From: Pirellulales bacterium
GTDB taxonomy: Bacteria; Planctomycetota; Planctomycetia; Pirellulales; Lacipirellulaceae
NCBI GenBank assembly: GCA_022448265.1
Contig: JAKVCC010000018.1
Location: 32,060 to 96,059, forward strand
DNA: 64,000 nucleotides
Direction of reading: 5' to 3'
Below, in pieces: positions 56,266 through 64,000 of this stretch; within the stretch, counting starts at the first letter, position 1, and the number at the start of each line of letters is the position of its first letter. The translations under genes were made by a program, and so were the position numbers. The notes beneath the pieces were generated by a model, which saw only the letters and a list, made by a program, of their open reading frames with translations, searched no databases and had not been told where the DNA came from.

Positions 56266-57570
56266 ATGCTCACAATCGTTCAAGCTGCAGTACGCGTTGT
56301 TCGAGATACGCTGGCAGTTGCATTTTCCGCCCCTCGCAGCGTCGACCGGTACGATCATCGGACCTACTATTCGATGCTCATGGCGAGTTTGATGGCGCTG
56401 ATACTGCACTTGTCGTGGATTTTCATCTTCTATGGTCTTCAGTGCACACCGCTTAGTCTCATCAATGTGGCCAGCGTGCTAATCTGGAGTCTCAATATTG
56501 TCATTTTGTGCAGATGGGGTGCCGTGCTCACCGCTGTTGTGATCGGATCGACCGAGGTTGTCGGGCACCAGTTTTTGGCAATTTATTACCTGGGATGGGA
56601 GTACGGATTTCAATACTTCCTGCTGGTGATTGTCGCCTTTGCATTCATGATGAATTTCAAGTCTATGTTGGTGCCGATAGCGATGTTTTTCGTGTGCCTT
56701 CTGTCTTTTTTGGGGTTTTATTATGGAGCTCAGTATTGGCTTGAACCTCATGTCACGTTTGGGAATTCTGGCAACGTGAAAGAAGTATTCCTCATTGCCA
56801 ATGTGACCAGCGTCTTTACGATTCTCGCGATCATGTCGTATGTCTATAGCGAGGCAGCGCGCACAGCGGAAGCAAAACTGGATTTGGAGAGGCAAAACTC
56901 CGAAAAATTGCTTCTGAACATTCTGCCAGTTTCGATCGCCCAACGGCTCAAGGAAGAATACACGATTATCGCCGATCACTTTGAGTCGGCTACGGTGTTG
57001 TTTTCGGACATTGTTGGCTTCACGGCCCTGTCCGAAAAAGTGACGCCTACGGAATTGGTGGGACGCCTAAATCGCATATTTTCGTCGTTTGATGATTTGG
57101 TGGAACGGCATGGACTGGAAAAGATCAAGACCATTGGTGATGCCTACATGGTTGCGGGTGGATTTCCGGAGCTGAAAGACGGCCATGCCCAGGATGTTTC
57201 GAAGATGGCCCTCGACATGCTGGATGTGATTTCCTCGTGCAACCGTGAAACAGACGATCCGGTTAGCATTCGGATCGGAATCCATACCGGGCCCGCGGTG
57301 GCGGGTGTCATTGGCTTCAAGAAGTTTGCTTACGATGTATGGGGCGATACAGTCAACACCGCCAGCCGCATGGAATCGAGCGGCCTGCCGGGCCGCATTC
57401 AGATCTCTGAGCAGGTCGCCAAGCTCCTCGGCGACGACTTTGTGATCGAGGAGCGTGGGACCATTGATGTTAAAGGGAAGGGCCGTATGAAGACTTATTG
57501 GCTGGTCGGGCATGGCCCGACTCCCCATGAGTTGCCGCCAGGGATAAACGCCAACGGTTATCAGCAGTGA
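56266..57570 (+). CDS. membrane class III adenylate cyclase
   Basis: 434 residues from the ATG at 56266; the frame upstream is open to 56122 but gives an unlikely start. About six membrane helices (roughly 38-58, 65-82, 86-105, 115-130, 136-155, 175-195), a short coiled linker (EAKLDLERQNSEKLLLNIL), then a class III catalytic domain. Metal-binding Asp248 (LFSDIVGFTALSE) and Asp292 (TIGDAYM), the adenine-selecting Lys288 (KIKTIGD) and Asp357 (AYDVWGD), and Asn364 in TVNTASRM are present, so ATP rather than GTP is the likely substrate. The membrane part may sense an unknown signal. Confidence 0.9.
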   Translation: MLTIVQAAVRVVRDTLAVAFSAPRSVDRYDHRTYYSMLMASLMALILHLSWIFIFYGLQCTPLSLINVASVLIWSLNIVILCRWGAVLTAVVIGSTEVVGHQFLAIYYLGWEYGFQYFLLVIVAFAFMMNFKSMLVPIAMFFVCLLSFLGFYYGAQYWLEPHVTFGNSGNVKEVFLIANVTSVFTILAIMSYVYSEAARTAEAKLDLERQNSEKLLLNILPVSIAQRLKEEYTIIADHFESATVLFSDIVGFTALSEKVTPTELVGRLNRIFSSFDDLVERHGLEKIKTIGDAYMVAGGFPELKDGHAQDVSKMALDMLDVISSCNRETDDPVSIRIGIHTGPAVAGVIGFKKFAYDVWGDTVNTASRMESSGLPGRIQISEQVAKLLGDDFVIEERGTIDVKGKGRMKTYWLVGHGPTPHELPPGINANGYQQ

Positions 57571-57990
57571 GTAGAAAAATTGCGGAGGCAATTGTGCTAC
57601 AGCGTCCCCAGGTTTAGTCCTTTTTGTAGCGGATTGCGCGATCGACGACCGTGGGGTCTGGCGCTGGTACAAGGAACAGGCAGCGATCAGTATGGGCTTG
57701 CGGGCTCCGAGGTATTTTGATGTTGTTGCGGCAGCGCGAAGGTCGCGACTTTTTGCGTCGGGACTGCAAAATATACCTCGCAGCGCCGTTTCCACTTGGA
57801 TGAATCACGCCGCTATGGTGCTATTTTAAATTTAAAGGACTCGATGACCAATATGCCGATTACGGCAAGGTACGGATTGTACTATCCTATCAGCAATGCA
57901 TTGGCGATACAGTAATACAAGATAATCAAGTAACACACGAGAGCTCATTTCGGGCCATTTGCCGGGGGCAGTTGTGACCCCAGGGGGACA
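57571..57990. other. intergenic stretch with an AT-rich leader
   Basis: A perfect short hairpin AATTGC-GGAG-GCAATT (57578-57593) lies right after the cyclase gene but has no T run. An AT-rich patch near 57825-57835 (TTTTAAATTTAAA) precedes a possible 23-codon frame. The rest shows nothing. Confidence 0.4.
57844..57915 (+). CDS. possible 23-codon leader peptide
   Basis: ATG preceded by AAAGGA at good spacing, reading MTNMPITARYGLYYPISNAL and ending at a TAA (57913-57915). It is 107 bases upstream of the sulfatase frame. It could be a leader peptide or chance; no known match. Confidence 0.2.
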   Translation: MTNMPITARYGLYYPISNALAIQ

Positions 57991-58022
57991 AGGTCATAAA
58001 ACAATACAGTTGTCTGGTTGTC

Positions 58023-59795
58023 TTGGTGGTCGGTCTGGGCGCGGGTGCGACATGCGCGGACGAGCCCCGAGCGCTTCCCAACGTCATCGTGTTTCTTTCG
58101 GATGACCAGGGATGGGGGGATTTTAGTTTCGTTGGAAATCCCAATCTATCCACGCCAAACATAGATTCCTTGGCCGCTGGTGGCGTGCTTTTCGAGAACT
58201 TCTTTGTCTGTCCGGTATGCTCGCCCACGCGGGCTGAGTTTTTGACGGGACGATACTACGCTCGATGCGGCATCCAGGGGACCGGGGGCGCTGGAAAGGA
58301 GCGTCTCGATCTGGATGAGCGGACGGTCGCCGAGGCATTTCAGGCCGCGGGCTACAAGACGGCCGCATTCGGAAAATGGCACAATGGGACGCAGGCGCCC
58401 TACCATCCCATCTCGCGAGGTTTCGATTATTTTTACGGGTTTTGTTCAGGCCATTGGGGAAACTACTACAGTCCTATGCTGGAAGAGAACGGCGAAATCG
58501 TTCGTGGGCAGGGATTTGTTACCGATGACTTCACGCGTCGCGCGATCGAGTTCATCGGGGCCAATCGGGAAAATCCGTTTTTCATTTATCTGCCTTATAA
58601 TACCCCCCACTCGCCCATGCAGGTGCCCGATGAGTTTTGGAAACGGTTTCAAAACAAGTCCCTTGCGCAGGCGGATCGCGGTGCCGACCGGGAGCAACTG
58701 GACCATACGCGAGCCGCGCTCGCGATGTGCGAGAATATCGACTGGAATGTGGGGCGCGTACTCCGCACGCTGGACGAGCTCGAGCTGGCGGACAATACGA
58801 TCGTTGTCTATTTTTGTGACAATGGCCCCAACGGTCCGAGATGGAACGATGGACTCAAAGGAACCAAGGGTTCGACCGATGAAGGTGGTATTCGTTCGCC
58901 CCTATTGATGCGCTACCCAAGACGTTTGGTTGCGGGGAAACGCGTCAAGGGCTTGGCCAGCGTCCTCGACTTGCATCCGACGCTGTTGGAACTTACCGGT
59001 GTGGGTCATGATCGGCACGGTTCGTTCGATGGGTTGAGCTTGATGGGGCTCCTCGCCGAGGCAGACCTGGAGGCTGGCGACTCGGCGGAGACCGGTCCCG
59101 GCCCCCGGCGGCAGCTCTTCTCGCATTGGGGCGGCCGTACTAGCGTGCGTACGGAGCGATTTCGGTTAGACCATCAGGGTCGGTTGTTCGATCTAGTGGT
59201 GGACCCGGGCCAGCGAACGCCGGTTGAGGATTCGCACCCGCGGGTGGCTGTCGAGCTCCGAGAGGCCGTCGGCAGGTGGCGGAGCGAGGTGTTGTCAGAA
59301 TTGGATGGCAGAACGAAGAGCCCGTTCACCATCGGTCACAGGAGTCTGGCTGTAACGCAGCTTCCCGCGCGCGACGCCACGACGACCGGTGGCATAAAGC
59401 GTTCCGCTGGCTACCCAAACTGCTCTTACTATACTGGCTGGACAAACACGGCTGATACGATCGGCTGGCCGGTTAACGTGCTGGTAGATGCGGATTACGA
59501 AGTCGAAATCTATTACACCTGTGCCTCCAGTGATGTAGGCGCCCTCATAGAATTGTCCGGTTCCGGAGGAAGTATTGCCAAGCGAATTGATGAGGCGCAC
59601 GATCCGCCGGCCACCGGTGCTGAGTACGACCGATTCTTGCGGAGAGAATCTTATGTCAAAGATTTCAAGTCGACGAAGATGGGAAACTTGCGATTGCACC
59701 AGGGAGAAGACCAATTGGTGCTGAAAAGTGTCGAAATACCTGGCGACGCGTCGATCGAATTCCGGCTGTTGACATTGCGGAGAATCGAGCCGTAG
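58023..59795 (+). CDS. arylsulfatase, exported
   Basis: 590 residues from a TTG at 58023. The family core has PNVIVFLSDDQGWGDF with the metal Asp pair, CSPTR at residues 66-70 (formylglycine Cys66), FGKWHNG and VYFCDNGPNG. The last 150 residues add a beta-rich domain (RSAGYPNCSYYTGWTNTADTIG, DADYEVEIYYTC). With the TTG start the leader is only VVGLGAGATCAD; a full signal peptide (KQYSCLVVLVVGLGAGATC) lies in frame back to 57996 but begins with ATA, after a good AAGG site. The true start is therefore unsure. Polysaccharide sulfate ester hydrolysis. Confidence 0.9.
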   Translation: MVVGLGAGATCADEPRALPNVIVFLSDDQGWGDFSFVGNPNLSTPNIDSLAAGGVLFENFFVCPVCSPTRAEFLTGRYYARCGIQGTGGAGKERLDLDERTVAEAFQAAGYKTAAFGKWHNGTQAPYHPISRGFDYFYGFCSGHWGNYYSPMLEENGEIVRGQGFVTDDFTRRAIEFIGANRENPFFIYLPYNTPHSPMQVPDEFWKRFQNKSLAQADRGADREQLDHTRAALAMCENIDWNVGRVLRTLDELELADNTIVVYFCDNGPNGPRWNDGLKGTKGSTDEGGIRSPLLMRYPRRLVAGKRVKGLASVLDLHPTLLELTGVGHDRHGSFDGLSLMGLLAEADLEAGDSAETGPGPRRQLFSHWGGRTSVRTERFRLDHQGRLFDLVVDPGQRTPVEDSHPRVAVELREAVGRWRSEVLSELDGRTKSPFTIGHRSLAVTQLPARDATTTGGIKRSAGYPNCSYYTGWTNTADTIGWPVNVLVDADYEVEIYYTCASSDVGALIELSGSGGSIAKRIDEAHDPPATGAEYDRFLRRESYVKDFKSTKMGNLRLHQGEDQLVLKSVEIPGDASIEFRLLTLRRIEP

Positions 59796-59863
59796 CCACC
59801 TGCATCGCTACCCGGCTAGGCGTTGTGAGGCCGGTGGTACGGGTGTGAAGCTGCTCTGCCAGG

Positions 59864-62800
59864 TTAAGGGGCGTCTTTGGAGTTGGTCGCCAAGTATTCT
59901 ATCAGGTCTCGCAGCTCGCTATCGCTGAGCGATTTGACAAGATGTTCTGGCATGCCCGAGATGCCCTTTCGACGTGTCTCGATGTCTGCCTTGCGCACGG
60001 TTATCCGATTGGCCTGGCCAGGCTCAGTGGAACTGGTGGAAAGATCCAGCGGTAATTCAAGGATGACGCTTTCTTCCGTCTCGCTACGCAGGATGCCTTG
60101 CTGGGTTGTACCGTCGGACAGCTGAAGGACCGTTGTCTCAAAGCCTTCAGCAATCTTGGCATTTGGATCCAAGAGCGCTTCCAGCAGATAGGTCCGGTCC
60201 CGCTTTGCGCCGATTCCGGTCAAATTAGGTCCCACTTCGCTGCCGGCTTTGGCTCCGGCCCGATGGCAGCGGGAACACTGCGTGGCGGAGTTGTTGAAAA
60301 ACACCTGGCGACCACGATCCCGGTCGCCCCCGGCCAGCGCGATCGAGCGCGGGCCAAACTTGCGCTGCTGCAGCGCCGTTTGGAAAGCCTGCAGGCTGTC
60401 GCGAACTTTTGCATCATCCGGCTGGCTCCCCTGCGCCGCTAGGAGAATATCCAGCTCCAGCTCTGGTGGCGCCGTGCCAAGTGCCAGCTTTTTTGCCCAC
60501 TTGCGCGTCAGCCCGGCCGCAATTTCGCGGTCCAGGCCCCCGAGCGTCTCCAGCGCCGTCCGCTTATCGCGCAGGTCGCCGCTGCGCAGCGTCGTCTCAA
60601 GTCTTGGAACGGCCGCTGCCGGGTCGAGGATGGCGAGCTGCCGCAGGCCGGCGCGGCGGAGCGTTCCGTCCGGCGACGCCCATGCCGAGTCGACGGCCGT
60701 CCGGGCATGCTGCGAACCGCTCTGAACCACGTACCGCAAGGCTTCGGTGCGCGTGGCCGTGTCCGCATCTTCGTTGGCAAGTAGATCCAGAAATACTTCC
60801 GGCTCGAGTGTCAAACCGTAGTCGGACGCGAGCTTTGCCGCCCTGGACTGGATCGACCCGGACGGATCTTGGAGCAGTCGGCGGACCACGGCCTCGACGG
60901 CAGTCGCCCCGATGGTTGGGTCTCGTTTGGATCGCTGCCGGTAATAGCCCACCACTTCGTCCAGCGGGTGGGGCTCCGTCCACTGTCCAAGTGCGTCCAG
61001 GGCAAACTGCCGAGAGTCGAGGTCGACAAGCGGGCTGGCGGCAAAGCGTGCGACCCGCGCGGCGGCATCGGCGTTGCCGAGACGTAGGTTGGCATTGACG
61101 AGACGTCTCAGGTGCCAATTGGCGCCATCTTCGCTGAGGCCTGCAGGATTCCCTGGCGCCGAGATCGTGCGGTCGTCGCTGGCGATGCTGGCTGCAGCCA
61201 GCGTTTGGGCCAGCGCGGGCAGTGCCCCGTCGATTTCAGTATCGTGAATTGCGCGTGCACATTCTTTGACGATGGCCTGGTCGGGATCGTTCAAAAACGA
61301 GGCGATGCGCGCGTCGCCATGCCGCCGTAGGGCGAGCAGCACGCCGAGCCGGACATGGGGCGAGCGGTCGCTGGCGTGGACGGCCAGAGCATCGCCCGGC
61401 ATGCCCGACAGGCCAGACACACATGCACTGCGGAGCCATGGATCGTTTCCGGCGGATTTGTCCAAGGCGCTTAGTAGGGCAGGGATCGCCTCCGCTCGCG
61501 CGAGCTTGCCAAGTGCGATCGCCGCTTGTGCCTGCACGCCCGGCGCCGAATCCGCGAGCAGATCGACCAGCGCGTCGGCGCCAAGCTGCCAGCGCGCGTC
61601 GCCGACAACTTTTGCCAATTGGGCCCGCACCTCCGCGTCGGGATCTTTCGCTAGCGGCAGCACGCGTCCTAGCACGTCCGGGTGATCCATCGCAAGCTGA
61701 CCCAGCGCCCAGATCGCGTGCAGGCGCGCCAGGCGGGTTGCCGATTTCGCTGCCACATCCGCCAGTGCGGGTCCGTGAATCGGGCCCCGCTCGGCCAGTA
61801 CGAACTGGGCTCGCAAACGGACGCGCCGATCGGCGTGAGCGAGCAGTTCCAGGCAACGGCTGGCATCGAGCTTTTCGATGCCTTGAGCGAAAAGGGCCTG
61901 CATCTCTTTGACGGCGGGCGCATCGACTGCTGCGGGCGAAAAGGCTGTGTACACGCGCCCCTTCTGCGAGTTTTCGCCTCCCAGGTAGTCGGCAACATAC
62001 ATCCGGCCGTCGTAGCCAAATGCCATGTCGGTGGCCACGATATTCCAAAAGAAGCGGTGTTCGTCGATCATCTCGAAGCCCGCGCCCCGCGACTTGGTTG
62101 CAAAAGCAATCAGGCCTGAGTTGGCCGGATTGTAGCGATAGTCGCACAGGAAGAAATAGCCTTTATATTTTTCGGGCAGGCCCAGCCCCGGATAGTTCGA
62201 GAATCCGCAGGGACCGTGCGCGACGTTGGCGACCGGTGGTACCATGAAGTGGGGCTGCGCGGCATTCTGCGGTTCGCTCATCCGCTCGCCGATCCACGGG
62301 CCCCGGCCGTTCCTGTACTGGTAGCCCTGGTTCCAGCCGCTATCGGCATCTTCCATGCAGTACACCAGACGGGCCCGATCGCCCCCGTCGGCATTGTTGT
62401 CACCTGCAAAAAGATTTCCAAAATCGTCGAACGCAAGTTCCTGGGGATTGCGCAGTCCATGATGGTAGACTTCGAGCTGGCGGCCGTCTGGGTAGCAGCG
62501 AAAGACGGCGCCGCGGCCGGGGGCAAGCAGCCGCTTGCCTTCCTTTGTGACGACATTATAGCCACGGTCGCCAATCGAAAAGTAGAGCTTTCCGTCAGGG
62601 CCCCAAACGAGCCCGTGCAGGTCGTGCCCGACATAACCTACTCGGATTCCAAACCCGTAAGCGAGCGATTCTCGCGTGTCCGCGACATCGTCGCCATCGT
62701 TGTCGCGCAGCTGCCACAGATGCGGAATGTTTGTGTACCAGACGGTGCCATCGCGGACGATGACCCCTGCGCCCAGACCATCTAAGGGCTCATCGAATCG

Positions 62801-63985
62801 ATCAGCGAAAACAACAGATCGATCGGCGCGCCCATCGCCGCTGGTATCTTCCAGAATCCGGATCCTGTCGGCGCCGCTGCGGTACCATCCCAGGTCGCCC
62901 TGGGGCCGGCCATGCGGGTGACGCCCGTACATGGCCAATCGATCCTCGACAGTGGTCGAAGCCATGTCTTCGTGCAGGTCGGGTGTGCCATCGACGCCCG
63001 CGCGCAGGCGGCCGACTTCTGCTGCGTAGAGACGGCCCCGCTCATCCATGTCGATGGCGATTGGATTCGAGAGCATATCCTGCGTCGACCAGAGCTCAAC
63101 CCGGACGTCTGCGGGCACGGCAAATGTGGCCAGCGCACTCAGATCAACCTCCGGAGGAGTTGACGCGGTGGCTTCGAATCCCTGAGTCGGATTGCCCTGG
63201 TCATCCAGCTTGCCCGCGGCCCACAGAATGCCCCGCGTGACCATGCCGAGCCATTCGGGTGTTTTCATCGTCAAGTTGTGATGACCGAGGGTCGTGCCAA
63301 ATACGCGTGTCTTTTTTTTGCCGTACAGGTTGGTCCAAGCGACCGGATGATCTTTTTGTGTGTCTTCGCCCCAAGCCTTGGCGAGCGGCTTGGCGGTGGG
63401 GTAGACGCGGTCGATAATGTAGAGTTCGCCATTAGGCGTTTTCCACGAAGGGGGAAAGTCCTTCATGATAGGGTGTCGCGCGTCCAGTAGTTTGACGGTT
63501 ACCGGTCGATGTCCTTCGTGACTCCATGAACTTACGCCCAGAAATTCGTGCCAGGCGGCGGCCTTATCCTCTGGGGTTCGGTAGCAGTGCATGCTGCAGT
63601 GAATGGCAACTGCCGGTATGCCTCGTTTGTGTTCGGCCAGGATTTTTTGCACAAAATCCCGGTCCTTCATTTCGGCGAAGCACTCGTTGTGGACGACAAC
63701 ATCGTAGGGTTCGGCCCAGCGTGGATGGTCGTAGATCGAGACCTTATGATCAAGGCTGCTGCCTCCTTCGTGGACCACTGTCCAGTCAATGGCCGCGCGG
63801 CGCGACGTACCCGCTGAGATAATATGCTTTTGATTCCCGTAATCGTGGCAGCAGCCGCCAGTGATCAGAAGTGCGCGGATTTTCTCAGCCGCGAAAGTCG
63901 CTGGCGCGGCGACCTGAAAACAGGCCACTGAGAGTATCCATGCGATGCAAATGAATTGCGGCCGGACTTGGAGGATTGGACTCAT
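59864..63985 (-). CDS. ThuA domain plus PVC-type giant cytochrome c
   Basis: 1373 residues. A signal peptide (FICIAWILSVACFQVAAPATFA) leads to a ThuA-like glutamine-amidotransferase-fold domain (about 35-265, ALLITGGCCHDYGNQKHI, GIPAVAIHCSMHCYR, VAWTNLYGKKKTRVFGTTLGHH). Then come a membrane-bound-dehydrogenase propeller (about 290-690), a long HEAT-like repeat region with Ala/Leu-rich helices (about 700-1190), and a cytochrome c with CSRCH at 1237-1241 and the likely axial Met in GMPEH. ThuA domains are linked to disaccharide (trehalose) use. The start is 15 bases from the window edge. Confidence 0.88.
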   Translation of the reverse strand: MSPILQVRPQFICIAWILSVACFQVAAPATFAAEKIRALLITGGCCHDYGNQKHIISAGTSRRAAIDWTVVHEGGSSLDHKVSIYDHPRWAEPYDVVVHNECFAEMKDRDFVQKILAEHKRGIPAVAIHCSMHCYRTPEDKAAAWHEFLGVSSWSHEGHRPVTVKLLDARHPIMKDFPPSWKTPNGELYIIDRVYPTAKPLAKAWGEDTQKDHPVAWTNLYGKKKTRVFGTTLGHHNLTMKTPEWLGMVTRGILWAAGKLDDQGNPTQGFEATASTPPEVDLSALATFAVPADVRVELWSTQDMLSNPIAIDMDERGRLYAAEVGRLRAGVDGTPDLHEDMASTTVEDRLAMYGRHPHGRPQGDLGWYRSGADRIRILEDTSGDGRADRSVVFADRFDEPLDGLGAGVIVRDGTVWYTNIPHLWQLRDNDGDDVADTRESLAYGFGIRVGYVGHDLHGLVWGPDGKLYFSIGDRGYNVVTKEGKRLLAPGRGAVFRCYPDGRQLEVYHHGLRNPQELAFDDFGNLFAGDNNADGGDRARLVYCMEDADSGWNQGYQYRNGRGPWIGERMSEPQNAAQPHFMVPPVANVAHGPCGFSNYPGLGLPEKYKGYFFLCDYRYNPANSGLIAFATKSRGAGFEMIDEHRFFWNIVATDMAFGYDGRMYVADYLGGENSQKGRVYTAFSPAAVDAPAVKEMQALFAQGIEKLDASRCLELLAHADRRVRLRAQFVLAERGPIHGPALADVAAKSATRLARLHAIWALGQLAMDHPDVLGRVLPLAKDPDAEVRAQLAKVVGDARWQLGADALVDLLADSAPGVQAQAAIALGKLARAEAIPALLSALDKSAGNDPWLRSACVSGLSGMPGDALAVHASDRSPHVRLGVLLALRRHGDARIASFLNDPDQAIVKECARAIHDTEIDGALPALAQTLAAASIASDDRTISAPGNPAGLSEDGANWHLRRLVNANLRLGNADAAARVARFAASPLVDLDSRQFALDALGQWTEPHPLDEVVGYYRQRSKRDPTIGATAVEAVVRRLLQDPSGSIQSRAAKLASDYGLTLEPEVFLDLLANEDADTATRTEALRYVVQSGSQHARTAVDSAWASPDGTLRRAGLRQLAILDPAAAVPRLETTLRSGDLRDKRTALETLGGLDREIAAGLTRKWAKKLALGTAPPELELDILLAAQGSQPDDAKVRDSLQAFQTALQQRKFGPRSIALAGGDRDRGRQVFFNNSATQCSRCHRAGAKAGSEVGPNLTGIGAKRDRTYLLEALLDPNAKIAEGFETTVLQLSDGTTQQGILRSETEESVILELPLDLSTSSTEPGQANRITVRKADIETRRKGISGMPEHLVKSLSDSELRDLIEYLATNSKDAP

Positions 63986-64000
63986 GAGATTTTCAACCAG

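Noticed and set aside
61236-62147. 303-codon minus-strand frame and several long frames across 60.2-62 kb
   Set aside because: They overlap the giant ThuA-cytochrome gene in other frames and are Arg/Ala-rich, as expected for shadows of a repeat-rich, high-GC coding region.
1-64000. tRNA genes, CRISPR arrays, prophage or insertion sequences
   Set aside because: Looked for cloverleaf ends, regularly spaced repeats, integrase or transposase proteins and terminal inverted repeats; none were convincing.

Overview
The window looks like a chromosomal piece of a planctomycete, most like the Pirellulales. The evidence is four DUF1559 pseudopilin-like genes with the prepilin signature [16 protein letters not shown], small lipoproteins paired with three of them, two planctomycete-type giant cytochromes with a C-terminal CxxCH motif, Tat-exported Gfo/Idh/MocA proteins, two sulfatases, and a tetrahydromethanopterin-type cofactor cluster. 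I saw no rRNA, tRNA, CRISPR array, phage module or transposase.

Layout. 0-3.5 kb: an outer-membrane beta-barrel protein, then a DUF1559 gene and its lipoprotein. 3.7-5.9 kb (minus): sucCD, succinyl-CoA synthetase. 6.2-13.8 kb (plus): a complete Na+-translocating NADH:quinone reductase operon nqrABCDEF. It ends in an unusual single gene that fuses the FMN transferase ApbE to the maturation factor NqrM, and NqrE carries an extra polar tail. A thioredoxin-fold ferredoxin follows. 14.5-15.9 kb: a long non-coding stretch with three related hairpin-plus-T-run units in tandem, my best candidate for something undescribed. 16-18.7 kb: a PEP-CTERM-like exported protein and DNA polymerase X. 18.8-23.5 kb (minus): an RND pump and its adaptor. 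23.7-24.4 kb: a YggS-type PLP protein.

24.6-30.5 kb (minus): a tightly overlapping six-gene operon, read SDR, DUF6513 (DHPS-like), pabB, pabA, DUF447, beta-RFAP synthase. PabA and PabB should make the pABA precursor that RFAP synthase uses, so the whole operon reads as tetrahydromethanopterin cofactor synthesis for C1 metabolism. The SDR lacks the usual catalytic Tyr.

30.7-64 kb: a mostly extracytoplasmic set. It holds a PQQ-type propeller membrane protein, DUF1559 plus a YdjY-like protein, a large heparinase II/III-like protein, an EF-hand lipoprotein, two giant PVC cytochromes (one with a ThuA domain), two Tat-exported Gfo/Idh/MocA oxidoreductases, a leucine-rich-repeat lipoprotein, two sulfatases, an SMP-30 lactonase, a GH2 glycosidase with a duplicated accessory domain, two divergent DUF1559-lipoprotein pairs separated by a 13-bp tandem repeat, and a membrane adenylate cyclase. 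Together these suggest breakdown and oxidation of sulfated or uronic-acid-containing polysaccharides; that is an inference from family content.
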